Source: Manihot esculenta (taxonomy: Eukaryota; Streptophyta; Magnoliopsida; Malpighiales; Euphorbiaceae). Taken from it: a stretch of 64,000 bases of DNA. Under the pieces are notes generated by a model. It made no database searches, was not told where the DNA came from, and saw only the letters and a list, made by a program, of their open reading frames with translations. The position numbers and the translations under genes were made by a program. Shown in pieces: positions 11,401 through 22,081 of this stretch. Each line of letters begins with the position of its first letter. Position 1 is the first letter of the stretch. The stretch covers positions 29,687,342 through 29,751,341 of the forward strand of contig NC_035172.2 of NCBI RefSeq assembly GCF_001659605.2, in the 5' to 3' direction.

Positions 11401-13412
11401 AAAGGTTCGTGTGGACCGACCAGTGTGAAGAGAGCTTTGAGGAGCTAAAGAAGAGGTTGACTTCAGCACCGGTGTTAGCTCTGCCGACAAGTAATGAGGA
11501 CTTCACAGTCTTTTGCGATGCGTCCCGTGTGGGACTGGGTTGTGTGCTAATGCAGAATGAAAGGGTGATTGCTTATGCTTCTAGACAGCTAAAGAAACAC
11601 GAGTTGAATTACCCTACACATGACCTAGAGATGGCAGCGGTAATCTTTGCACTCAAGATGTGGAGGCATTACCTTTATGGGGTAAAATGTGAGATCTTCA
11701 CAGATCATAAAAGCCTGCAGTACATCCTGAGTCAGAGAAATTTGAATTTGAGGCAGAGAAGATGGGTAGAACTGCTCAATGACTATGATTGCAAGATTCA
11801 GTACCATCCAGGTAAGGCGAATGTGGTAGCAGACGCCTTAAGCCGGAAATCACTTGGCAGTTTGTCTCATATTTCAGCAGAGAGGAGGCCAGTGGTGAGA
11901 CAGTTCTTCGAGCTCATGAATGAAGGCCTACAGTTGGAGTTGTCTGGTACAGGTGCTTTAGTTGCCCAGATGAGAGTGGCACCCGTGTTTCTGGAGCAGG
12001 TGGCTCAGAAACAGCATGAGGACCCAGAGTTAGTGAAGATTGCCAGGACTGTTCAGTCAGGCAAGGATAGTGAGTTCAGATTCGACAGCAAGGGGATCCT
12101 CCGCTATGGAAACAGATTGTGTGTACCAGATGACGGAGGACTGAAGGGAGACAATATGAGAGAGGCTCATAATGCCAGATACAGTGTTCACCCTGGAGCC
12201 ACCAAGATGTATCAAGATCTGAAGAAGGTTTATTGGTGGCCAGCTATGAAAAGAGAAGTGGCACAGTTTGTGTCAGCCTACGAAGTGTGTCAGAGGGTGA
12301 AGCTGGAACATCAGAAGCCGGCTGGAATGCTTAACCCACTACCTATTCCAGAGTGGAAATGGGAGAATATAGCTATGGACTTTGTGGTGGGGTTACCGGC
12401 AGCGTCCAATAGATTGGACTCCATATGGGTGATTGTGGACAGACTCACCAAATCTGCTCACTTCATCCCTGTCAGGAGTGGCTATTCTGTGGACAACTTG
12501 GCGCAGGTGTATGTTGATGAGATCGTCAGGCTGCATAGGGTTCCTGTTTCAATAGTGTCTGATAGAGGGCCCCAGTTCACCTCCAGATTTTGGCGGAGTC
12601 TGCAGAACGCTATGGGTACCAGGTTGGATTTTAGCACTGCTTTCCATCCACATACGGACGGATAATCAGAGAGGACCATCCAGACAATAGAGGATATGCT
12701 CGGAATGTGTGTGTTGGATTTTGGCGGTTCTTGGAGGCAGCATCTACCTTTGGTGGAGTTCGCCTACAATAACAGCCATCATGCCAGCATAGGGATGGCC
12801 CCATATGAAGCTTTGTATGGAAGGAAGTACAGGTCGCCTGTTTGTTGGGAAGAAGTGGGAGAAAAGGCCCTGGCAGGGCCTGAGCTAGTAGAGATCACCA
12901 GTAGAGTGGTGCCCATAATCAGAGAAAGGATCAAGACTGCTGCAAGCAGACAGAAGAGTTATGCAGACATCCGCAGAAGGCAAGTAGAGTTCCAGGAGGG
13001 GGATTTGGTATTGCTCAAGGTGTCTCCAATGAAAGGGGTGATTCGGTTTGGGAAGAAAGGTAAGCTAGCTCCACGGTACATCGAACCCTTTGAAGTCTTA
13101 CAAAAGATTGGGAATGTATCGTACAAGCTGGACTTGCCTGCTTCAATGGAGAGAATCCATCCGATTTTCCATGTTTCCATGTTAAGAAAGTTCGTGTCAG
13201 ATCCGGGCAAAGTTCTCAGTGAGCCTGATGTGGAGATCCAAGAGGATCTCACCTATGTTGAACAGCCAGTACGGATCCTAGACACCCAGATCAGAAAGCT
13301 AAGGAACAAGGAAATCTCGATAGTGAAAGTCCTTTGGAATCACCACAACATCGAAGAGTGTACCTGGGAGACACGAGAGTCTATGCTCCGGCAATATCCT
13401 CATCTCTTCTAA
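8422..13412 (+). pseudogene. gag-pol polyprotein remnant, Tekay type (frameshift and stops)
   Basis: Starts at the family ATG ([12 protein letters not shown]). A one-base loss near 8465 shifts the frame, a TAG stands just before 8634, and further stops are TAG 11190-11192 (a conserved Trp codon) and TAA 12663-12665 (CAG in relatives). Domains survive in order: proline/tyrosine-rich gag N-terminus, capsid region about 9010-9450, two CCHC-type knuckles about 9715-9815, protease motif DPGAS at about 10068, RT about 10740-11110 with FIDD, RNase H about 11500-11800, integrase with His/Cys finger and D,D,E about 12150-12690, and a GPF-type and chromodomain-like tail to 13412. One RT position normally CIDY reads CIYY. 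It cannot make a full polyprotein. Confidence 0.9.
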
Positions 13413-13475
13413 GGTGAGTTTTATGTGCTTCGTATGAATGTTTATGTTTTATGCTATGCCATGTGTTTGTTTGGT

Positions 13476-13512
13476 GAACATTCGAGGACGAATGTTCTTA
13501 AGGGGGGAAGAA
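13476..13512 (+). other. Conserved hairpin plus polypurine tract
   Basis: A 9-bp perfect inverted repeat (GAACATTCG/CGAATGTTC, 4-base loop) at 13476-13497 is followed by the purine tract 13500-13512 next to the 3' LTR. The same arrangement occurs in four other copies in this window. Confidence 0.8.
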
Positions 13513-15847
13513 TGTAATACCCGGCTAAACTCCGGTATCGGAATTCCTACCGTCCGGTGGAATCTCGGATGTCGGAAACCTCTAGAAGGGTAAAATCATA
13601 TTTTTATAAAATGTTTTAATGTATCTTAAGGTTTTAAGCAAAAAGAAAATTGAGTTTTAAATGAAAAAGACCAAGGAGACATTTCCAGGTTCGGCTGCCG
13701 AACCTCAAGTTCGGCCGCCGAACCTCAAGTTCGGCCGCCGAACGTGGGATGGTTTAGGGGGGCAAGTTAGGCTTCCGAAAGTTTCAAAGGTTCGACCGCC
13801 GAACCTCATCTTCGGCCGCCGAACTTGCATGATTTTTGGAGGCACTTTAGGCTGCCGAAAGGTGGTCTGCCAGCCCCTATATAAGAGCTCCATAGCCGAA
13901 ACGGGTGAGTTTTCTCCCCATTTTCGGCCACGGTGAGTTCTTGCTCTCCCATGGTTCATTTTAGATGTTTTTCCTTCGTTCTTTCATGTTTTAACAAGCT
14001 TTATGTTGGTTTGAAGATATTTGAACGAAAGAGCGAGTTTTGGAAGCTTGGAGACCAAAGAGTTGAGATCTCTCCCATCTCCAAGTTGGATCGTCTCTCC
14101 TCTCGTTCTTCAAGAGGTAAGAGTAGATCCATAGTTCCTTTAATGTTTTAAGTAAGTTTTATGAAGTTTCTTGGGGTAAAAATGCATGTGTAGGTTTATG
14201 TGGAGTTTATGGGTTTACTGTGCGTTTATGAACAATGTATGTTGGATATGCATGTTGGATGTGTTGTAGATGGGGTTTAGGATAGTTTGAAGCCCCTAGG
14301 AGCTTGTATGCTTGGGTATGCATGTTGTAGAATAGGAAAATGCGTGATTGAATGAGTTGGGAGGCGTTTATGCATGCTGAACTGAGTTTCTGCCCTTTTA
14401 GGAAGAACTCAGGTTCGGCAGCCAAAGGCTCTTTCGGCCGCCAAACCTGCCTTTGGTAGCATGTATCGGCTGCCGAACCCTGCCCCCGAAAGTGGACTTT
14501 CGACTCTGGAAGGGAGTTTCGGCCGCCGAAGGTGCCGCCGAACATGCATGAGTTTCGTCTCTGGAGGGAACCTTCGGCCGCCGAAAGTGCCGCCGAAGGT
14601 GCATGACTTTCGGCTTTGGAGGGCCTTTCGGCTGCCGAACCTGCCGCCGAAAGTGCCCTGTTCAGCCCTCCTTTGCATGATTTATGTGATAGTTTCAAGG
14701 TGTTTTAGGGGATTTTTGGGGAGTATTTTAGAGTCATATTTATGTATGTTAGGTCCCTCATTTGAGTCCACCTGTGTAGGTTCGGACCCGAGGAACCGAG
14801 GACCCCAGCAGTGAGTTCAGCTGCTTCTGAGTCTGTTAGAGCTTCAGCCAGAGGTGAGTGGAATACCTTATTTTGTTTCAAAGTAAATAAATAAATTCTG
14901 AGCATGATACACGCATCATGAATGCCATGAGATATACTAGGATGCTTGCATTAGAATTCACGAATATGTTGCATTGCATACTATGATGTTGATGTGGATG
15001 GATGTTGGATGGTCCCTTAGCCGCACTACGTTATGATATGATGTGATACAGTACGGAAGACCAGTGAGGCCCATTCTACGCCCCTGACACCATGTAAGAG
15101 AAAGACCAGCGAGGCCCATTCTATGCCCCTGGCATTTTGGAATGTTATGTTATGTTATGTTATGTTATGTAAGAGAAAGACCAGTGAGGCCCAGTCTACG
15201 CCCCTGGCACTATTGGAACGAGTAGTGGGCTATTGGTGACAAGTTCATCCTTGATGTGAATTGTTTGTGATATGTTGCATTTCATGAAAGCATGAAATTT
15301 AAATTGAATGTTTAATTATTCTGCTCACTGGGCTTTATAGCTCACCCCTCTCCCTTAACCCCCAGGTTTACAGGTATAGAGTAGACCAGGAGGTCAGCAG
15401 GAGTAGAGTCTTATTTTATGTAATAGCTAGATGTGGACATGGATATGATGTAATGTAAAAGTATGATATAGAAATGTTATGTAATGATGCTTATGAAAGT
15501 TTAGAGTTGTGCTTGACCATAGTATTATGTTAATCACTTTCTAGTACATGATCTTAATGTTTAATGATGATTATTGTAAACCAAACTTAATTTATGTTAT
15601 GTCACCCCATTGGAGCATTGATGAGGACTCCAAGGTGGGGTTAATGTTTATGTTATGAATAGTGCATGCACAGGTTGAGTTTGGTGATTAAATAGAAAGA
15701 AAAGTTCAAAAATTTTATGTATGTTGTTGATCATGTATGGGATTAAACAGGTTCACAGTATGAATGTTTGGCTTGCTACGGATCCCGGCGGCCTTAAACT
15801 GATCTGGATCCTAGCGTCGGTAGCAGTTCGATTTCCGGGTCGTTACA
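13513..15847 (+). repeat. 3' LTR of Tekay element 5914-15847
   Basis: 2335 bp, TGTAATACCCGG to CGTTACA. Colinear with the 5' LTR, with extra palindrome copies near 13690-13745 and a (TATGT)n run near 15143-15170. Confidence 0.93.
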
Positions 15848-15852
15848 GTCCA

Positions 15853-16338
15853 TTTGTTTGGTTTAACCTTATCCTATCCTATTTGCTTTAGTGTTGTTAG
15901 GTTTAGCTGTTTGAACCTAGTTTTTGGGCTTAGTGTGTTGCCCCCTTACTATGGGATTTTAATTTCAACCAGCCTTATTTGGCACTTAAGGCTTTAGTTT
16001 ATCCTTAGTCTTTTTGGGTTATGTTTAGCTTTCTCTATATAAACTTCAGCCATCCTTTACATGGGGAGAGCTTTTTAATCAAAATTCAGAATTATTTATG
16101 CTATTTGCGTGCATTTGTTATTATGAGAGTATGAAATTTCATTCTTCCAATTGTATCATGAATCAAGGTAAACTTATTAATTCAATTGTGGCATTTATTT
16201 TATTTCTCTAATCCTTAGTTATTTGTTTTCTTGCTGTCTTTTGCGTTGGGTGCCATAGAGAGGAGTTTATTGTTGATCTTTGGAGCTATTCTATCATATC
16301 ATAGAGTTTTTGAACTTGATTCTTATACTTCCGCGTCA
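15853..16338 (+). repeat. LTR2 of the non-autonomous tandem, right part
   Basis: Continuation of the middle LTR after the Tekay insertion (15848-15852 is the duplicated target site). It ends CCGCGTCA at 16338, matching the end of LTR1, and is followed by a decayed primer site. Confidence 0.85.
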
Positions 16339-18129
16339 GTTGCTATCAAAACTAAATGTTAAGATAAATTCTAATTTATCTTAGTTTAGGGTTTTAAATT
16401 TAAGTTTTCTTGCGTTATTGATTTCTAGAGTTTCGATCTTGTGCTAGTTTAATTTGTTTAGAATCTAAACTTGTTTGAGTACGTATTGATTTAATTTTAG
16501 TTGTTAAATTAGTTAATTTTTATTCTTGGTCAATTTGATAAAAAAAATAGAATATTAAAAAAAGAAGAAGAAAGATAATCGAAAAGAAAAAAAAAAGGAG
16601 AAAGAAAATCAAAATGAGAAAGAAAGAAAGAAGAAGAAGAAAGAGAATTGTTAGCGTATCTTGGAGGAATCCTTCTTCTTGTTGGATTTATTTTCCTTGT
16701 CCTAGTTAAATTAGGACTTGAGGCTTCTTGTGCCAAAACAATTATTTTCTTTGCATTAAATTTTCAGATTCTATTGTTGAAGGGGCTTTTGAATTAACTC
16801 TCCCTTATTTTAATAAATTTAATGTCATATTTGATTATCCACATACTTGTATATATTTAGAGCTCCAAACAAATTTCTTTGGTATAAAATAATTAATTTG
16901 AGTTCAAAAAAATTAATTATACATGAGAATTCTGATTTAGTTTAAGAATTACTACTTTCTTGCTTTGTTTGGTAGAAATATTTTAGGTTCAATATTTGAT
17001 TTGATTTGTAGTAATTCAGCTTCTTAAATTTTGGCCTAAATTGTCTACTTCTCAATTCTGTTTGCTAAATTATTTTTTAGTCTTGTCATCTTTATTTTCT
17101 TCATACTGTTAAAGTGTTATTTGATTGTGTTTACACTCTAAGTTGATATAATCAAGTAGTACATAGTTTTGTCATTGTGCTACCATCCATTTTGTATTGT
17201 GTTTTCTTTCTAATGTGTTTGAACTTACTTTTCTTTGTTAGGTTTTTATTCTTCCTTTCTAAATATTTCTTTTGAGTTGATTGGTTGGCTTAATTTCTAA
17301 ATTTCAATTGAAGGAATTGTAAAGAGTGATAAAAGAGTGCAAACATGTGAAGGAGTGCTTTACTAATAGCTCTAATTTTTTTTCCTTGTGATTTATGTTT
17401 TTGTTCTTAATAATGAGTTTGGATAAGTATAGAGATGATAGAGAGGAACTTGAGATGGAGATTAAGGAGGATGTTTCCTATCTTATACTTGATTTTGCAA
17501 TAAATAGCTTTAAAAATTATATTCAGTATTGCAAAAAATAGATGGATAAGGAAGTTACATATAAATTTAGAGAAGCTATATTGTTACTTAAGGAGCTTCA
17601 AAGTTATGAAGAGAATTTACGTAAAGCAAAGTTGAAGATGAAGAGGTTTGTTGCTAAGAAAAGGGAAGAGATAAAAAAAGAGGAGGATGGAGAAAGAAAA
17701 GGAGAAAGAAGAGGCTAATGTTCCAATTTCAACTTCCATAGAGATTGAAATTGAAAAGAAAGTTTTCATGCATGAAGTTAGCAAAGTTGTTGCTAAAAAT
17801 TCCATCATTGAGCTTAAAGAAGTGGTTGTGATTGATGGTGGATATGGGGAGGACATGATTGATGAGATGGAGGAGGCGAATGGGGCTATTTTAGAAGTTG
17901 TAGAGGAAAATGGTCACATCCACATGATCTTTCTATAACTAACATTGTTATGCCTAGTTTTCTTATTCTTGATGTACAGGTTGTTGATGAGAACATCCAT
18001 GAAGAGAGTTTTATGCTATTTTCACCTTTCAAGAGGAGGTCTTTGAAGATGTATTGGTTTTTAAAACTTTCATTCCAACATAAACATGAGCAAGGTTCAA
18101 GGATGAATCTCTTTTAAAGAAGGAGGGAA
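16339..18129 (+). other. Internal region 2 of the non-autonomous tandem
   Basis: Colinear with internal region 1 without nested insertions, so it shows the original layout: decayed primer site, purine-rich tract, AT-rich leader, orphan ORF, purine tract. Around 16861 it preserves the empty version of the site where the solo LTR 1879-4207 landed in unit 1. Confidence 0.8.
17395..18117 (+). pseudogene. Orphan ORF of the non-autonomous element (unit 2), degraded
   Basis: Homologous to 4753-5466, sharing the start, the Glu-rich N-terminal block and the Lys/Glu-rich helical block. It has an in-frame TAG near 17539 (CGG in unit 1) and at least one frameshift around 17670-17690 in the A/G-rich stretch, then a second break near 17920. 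The longest open piece is 17687-17938. No known family is recognised. Survival of the same ORF in both units indicates it belonged to the element rather than being a chance frame. Confidence 0.55.
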
Positions 18130-18814
18130 TGATATAGATCCAATAGGGTATATTTGCAATAATAGTGTGGAGCAACCTTATATCCATCAAACCAAGTTAG
18201 CAAATTCGAAGAAATATACGCAATGTATATGCAACTTAAGGAGCATGTACAAAGCATGTACACAACTCATGGGCAGCCTTGGGATTCATGTTATGCATGT
18301 TATTAGGGTCTTAATAATGTATTTTGTAATCTAATTTGTTTGAGTTAAGCTTATGCTATCTTATTTGCTTTAGTATTGCTAGTTTAGTTATTTTGACCTA
18401 GTTTTTGTGCCTTAGTGTGCTGCCCCATTGCTATGGGTTTTTAATTTCAGCCTGTCTTGTTTGGCACTTTAGGGTTTAATTTATCCTTAGTCTTTTAGGG
18501 TTATGTTTAGTTTTTTTTATATAAACTCCAACCATCCTTTACGTGGATAGAACTTTTAATCAAAATTCAGAATTCTTCATGCTATTTGCGTGCCTTTATT
18601 ATTGTGAGAATGTGACATTGCATTCTTCCAATTGCATCATGGATCAAGGTAAACTTATCAATTCAATTATGCCTTCTTGTTTCTCTAATCCTCAATTATT
18701 AGTGTTTTGTTGTTTTTTGCATTGGGTGCCATAAAGAGGAATTTATTATTGATTTTTGGAGCTATTCCATCTTATCATAGAGTTCTTGGACTTGATCCCT
18801 AGGGTTTTGTATCA
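18130..18814 (+). repeat. LTR3 of the non-autonomous tandem
   Basis: 685 bp, starting TGATATAGATCC and ending ATCA. About 230 bp present in LTR1 (roughly 275-510) are missing. Followed by TSD TTTGA at 18815-18819, matching 219-223. Confidence 0.87.
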
Positions 18815-18999
18815 TTTGAAAGGTGGTCGGAGCATTGCACAAACCGAATAACATTCTCCTAAATGCAAAAGTACCGAATGGGTAGGTGAAAATGGTCTTT
18901 TCGTGGTCTTCAGGGGCAACAGAAATTTGATAAAAACCTAAATATCTATCAAGACAACAATAGTGAGTTTTTTCTGCTAATCTTTCTACAGTTCCTTTT
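18815..18999 (-). pseudogene. Athila-like reverse transcriptase fragment (proximal half)
   Basis: The minus strand encodes the RT block from the DxYxGF-type motif through FGLCNAPTTF, the part just upstream of the FVDD motif found at 1-223. The protease and N-terminal RT are missing: about position 19000 the sequence jumps to the gag C-terminus, so an internal deletion had already shortened this element. Confidence 0.8.
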
Positions 19000-20210
19000 T
19001 AGTATTTTGTCCAAGTCTTTGCTCAATCCTGCTGTCTTGCAATACTTTCCTACTTCTCAAAGTTATAGCACTGACATTCTATTTTGGGTTGACTACTTTT
19101 TGCAAAGGTAATTTTCCTTGAGGCTCCAACCTACTCACTAATGTAGCTACTAGGCTTATTTGTTATTCTAAATTCTGAACTAAGTTAGCGAGAGACTTCA
19201 CAATATCTTCAAAAGGAATACCTTGTTTTTGAATAGCAACTTGGGGAGGATGTCTTTGTTGAAAATTTTAAAAACTATTAGATTTGGCATAGCTAAAGTT
19301 CAAGTAGTCTCTCCATCCGAGATTGCATGTGTTGGAGTATAGATCATACTTTCTTTGGCTCACAAATCCTCCAAGTGCATTGACTTGTTGTTCATCTTCT
19401 TAAAAGATAGGGCAAATATTTATTGGGTGTCCCACTGTGGCACAGGTTCCACAGGCTCTGATTTGTTGGGCTTGCCCTACAACAAGACTTCGCACTGCAG
19501 ATGTCACATAAAAAATCTTTAATTCAAGGGAGGATGTACTTACCTCGTTTACCTTTCTAGGTTGCTCTTTTTGGTCTCCATATTGCTTTGAGGCAGCTGC
19601 CATAGTAGAAATCAACTCTTTTATGGCTTGAGGTGTCTTATCTTCAATGGATCCTTCGCATGCTGCATTAATGAGCCTTCTTTCTATAGGTAAAAGTCCT
19701 TTATAAAAGTATTGAATGAGAGACTGGTTGGAGATATCATGTTGTAGGCAACTTGTACACAATCTTTTGAACCTCTCCCAATATTCGTACAATTTTTTAG
19801 TATCTTTATGTTCGATACCACTGATTTCTCTTCTAATGCCAATGGCCTTTGAGGTTGGAAAATATTTGCTCAAAAAGGCTCTCACCATTCCAGCCTATGT
19901 AGTGATGGATCCAGGTGGTAAGTAAAACAACCAATCTTTTACAGATTCATCTAGTGAAAATAGAAAGGCTTTCAGTTTTATGTGCTCTTTGGTTATTCCA
20001 TGAGGTCTCATGCTTGAGCAAAACAATATGGAATTCCTTAAGGTGATTGTGTAGGTCTTCATTCTCTTTTCCTCTGAACTTGGAAAGCAAGTGGATTAGC
20101 CCAGTTTTTAGCTCAAAAGGTAATACTAGAGGTGGGTATGTAATGCACAGTGGTGCTTGATTGCCAACAGGGGCTACTAGTTCACACAGGGTACTTTCTT
20201 GCGCCATGGG
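19000..20210 (-). pseudogene. Athila-like gag remnant of the base-layer element
   Basis: The minus-strand ORF 19888-19400 carries a retrotransposon capsid domain, including the stretch from FLSKYFPTSK through the RLINAACEGS-like block, and ends with a partial Cys/His motif. Downstream on the minus strand, stop-containing sequence retains YSNTCNLGWRDYLNFSY-like and SAITLRS motifs, a typical Athila gag C-terminus. The N-terminal piece 20207-19947 continues across the large insertion to 51144-51600. The 5-bp target ATGGG at 20206-20210 is repeated at 51144-51148. Confidence 0.85.
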
Positions 20211-20446
20211 TGTAACGGTCCGAAAACCGGACCGCTACCAGCGCTAGGGTTCAGATCGTTTTAAGGTCACCGGAGCCCGTAGCAAGCCTACTATACATCC
20301 TGTGTACCTGATAAAATCTCATACATGATCATACAATATAACAAAAACATAAACTTTCCATGAACCATGGCTCGATCTGTGCATATATCAAAACTGAAAA
20401 CATAAAACCCACACCAGAGCCCTCATCAAATGCTCTAGTATGGTAA
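20211..20446 (-). repeat. LTR-c, terminal remnant of the 3' LTR
   Basis: The plus strand starts TGTAACGGTCCG, the reverse complement of an LTR end. It is colinear with LTR-a for about 236 bp, then joins integrase sequence at about 20447. Most of this LTR, the polypurine tract and the chromodomain tail are deleted. Confidence 0.82.
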
Positions 20447-21816
20447 CTGTTATTGTAGGCAAACTCCACCAATGGTAGATGTTGCCTCCAAGAACCACCA
20501 AAATCTAGCACACACATCCTTAACATGTCTTCTATGGTTTGGATGGTCCTCTCTGACTGTCTGTCAATCTGTGGATGGAAGGCAGTGCTAAAGTCCAGCC
20601 TCATGCCCATAGCATTTTGTAGACTCCGCCAAAACCTAGAGGTAAACTGGGGTCTCCTATCTGACACGATCGAAACTGGAGCCCCATGCAGCTTGACAAT
20701 CTCCTCCACATACACCTGCACCAGCTTGTCCACGGAGTAACCAATCCTGACAGGAATAAAGTGAGCAATGTCCACCACGGTATGGAAACTCTCCCTCTCA
20801 GCTGCGTGGATCAAGGAGGAGTACCTAGGATGCAGCCTCATAGTATACCTTCTAGCCTTCTTTTGATCAGTATCATAGGCTTGACCCACATACTGCAGCA
20901 ACTCCATGAACCTGTTAGTGTACTCATCGACACTCATGTCCTTAGTCTGCCTCAGCTGCTCAAACTCTATCATTTTTAGCTCTCTGGAACTATTTGGAAA
21001 AGCCCACCCAGCAAACTCATTTGTAAACTCCCCCCAGAACATGTTATCCAGTCTAGGGTCCACATAGTTACTAAACCATTCCTTTGCTTTCTTGTATTTC
21101 AAAGTGAACCCCGCCATCTGAATGGCTCTACTATCATCTGCCCCTAGCTCATCTGCTATCATCTTGACCGCTTTGAGATACTCAAATGGATCATCTCCTG
21201 GTTTGTACTTAGGAGCATCCAGCTTTAGGTAATCGGTCATCTTTACTTTCCTCCTCTCAGATGGGCCAGGTTGAGGTGTTTGGATAACAGGGGCTACTGG
21301 TTCTGCTAGTGGTGGAGGAGGTACAGAACTTTCTGGCGTAGGGTATGCTGGACTAGGGAAGAAGGGTGAGGGTGGATACATGGGGTACTGTGGATATGGT
21401 GGGTAAAATGGTGGATAAGGCATATAGGTGGGATATGGGTGAAAACTAGGATAATCCGATGTACCCCCCATCGAATATCCTAGGCCCTGAGGAAAGGGCT
21501 GATAGTGGGGTGGATAACCATACCCCGAGGCCTGAGCGCCTCCATGCGATGATCCTATACCCTCCTCAGACATGCCAACACCTAACCCTCCATCTCTTCG
21601 CTGATCTACATCCATAGCTTCCCTCACATCACTTGATCTTCTACCCTGTTCTGTTTCTCCTCTGCTTTCATCAAAAGACCTTCTAGGGTCCCTTGATGCT
21701 CTTTCTCTGCCTGTTCTTTGAGACATTGCTCTTGGCAAAGCAGGGGGACGAGCATCCATGCCCTCATTCTCTGGCGGAGCTCCAGTCAATCTAGCAGATC
21801 GACGAGTCCCTCTCAT
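20329..21816 (-). pseudogene. gag-integrase fusion ORF (495 codons) created by internal deletion
   Basis: Starts at the family ATG (MRGTRR...). Residues 1 to about 350 are gag: the proline/tyrosine-rich N-terminus and a capsid region from VKMTDYLKL to the VDIA block. At 20763-20766 the frame passes directly into integrase (HFIPVR..., SDR motif, the [13 protein letters not shown] block with the catalytic Glu, then [11 protein letters not shown]) and finishes in LTR-c sequence. Zinc knuckles, protease, RT, RNase H and the first integrase Asp are absent. A shared GCTC at the joint suggests microhomology repair. The SDRGP motif reads SDRRP. An open frame of this length suggests a fairly recent deletion; no function is implied. 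Confidence 0.85.
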
Positions 21817-22060
21817 TTTAGCTTCTGAAAACATAACATGAACATATAAACATTAGCATCATATGGTCCATGTGAAAACACATGAACCCTCATCACATAA
21901 CATAAAATATCAGAAAATGCACATGCATAAACTCATGGCATTACACATCATCATCAAGACAGGACTATACATCCTATCCTAGTGGACATGATCTTTCCTA
22001 TTGTGCTTGCCCTTCTATACCCTCTATGAGCCCGACACTCTATAGGTCCGATCATATGAA

Positions 22061-22078
22061 CCTAGGGTTCTGATACCA
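22061..22078 (-). other. Primer-binding site, minus strand
   Basis: The reverse complement reads TGGTATCAGAACCCTAGG, one change from the family site, three bases from LTR-b. It marks LTR-b as the 5' LTR of the left unit. Confidence 0.85.
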
Positions 22079-22081
22079 ATC

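Larger units (their letters stand above)
5914..15847 (+). mobile_element. Full-length Tekay-type chromovirus, TSD GTCCA
   Basis: Complete but decayed element: 5' LTR 5914-8149, primer site 8153-8170, gag-pol remnant 8422-13412, polypurine tract 13500-13512, 3' LTR 13513-15847. Both ends are TG...CA and the 5-bp TSD GTCCA (5909-5913 and 15848-15852) is intact. It sits in LTR2 of the non-autonomous tandem. The LTRs differ in length (2236 and 2335 bp), partly because the 3' copy has extra TTCGGCCGCCGAA units and a longer TATGT run. Confidence 0.95.
224..18814 (+). mobile_element. Three-LTR tandem of a non-autonomous LTR retrotransposon, with two nested Tekay insertions
   Basis: Order: LTR1 (224-1129), internal region 1 (1130-5477), LTR2 (5478-5913 plus 15853-16338), internal region 2 (16339-18129), LTR3 (18130-18814). 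All LTRs start TGAT(A/G) and end CA. A single 5-bp TSD (TTTGA) flanks the whole array, so it integrated as, or became by recombination, one three-LTR unit. The internal regions are about 1.8-2.0 kb once nested insertions are removed, and encode no recognisable gag, protease, RT, RNase H or integrase; each carries one homologous orphan ORF. This is a LARD-like non-autonomous element that would need another element's enzymes. It is interrupted by a solo Tekay LTR (1879-4207) and a full Tekay element (5914-15847). Confidence 0.88.

Noticed and set aside
18543..18734. Small ORF in LTR3 as a candidate secreted peptide
   Set aside because: The equivalent frame is not kept in LTR1 or LTR2; it lies wholly inside an LTR.
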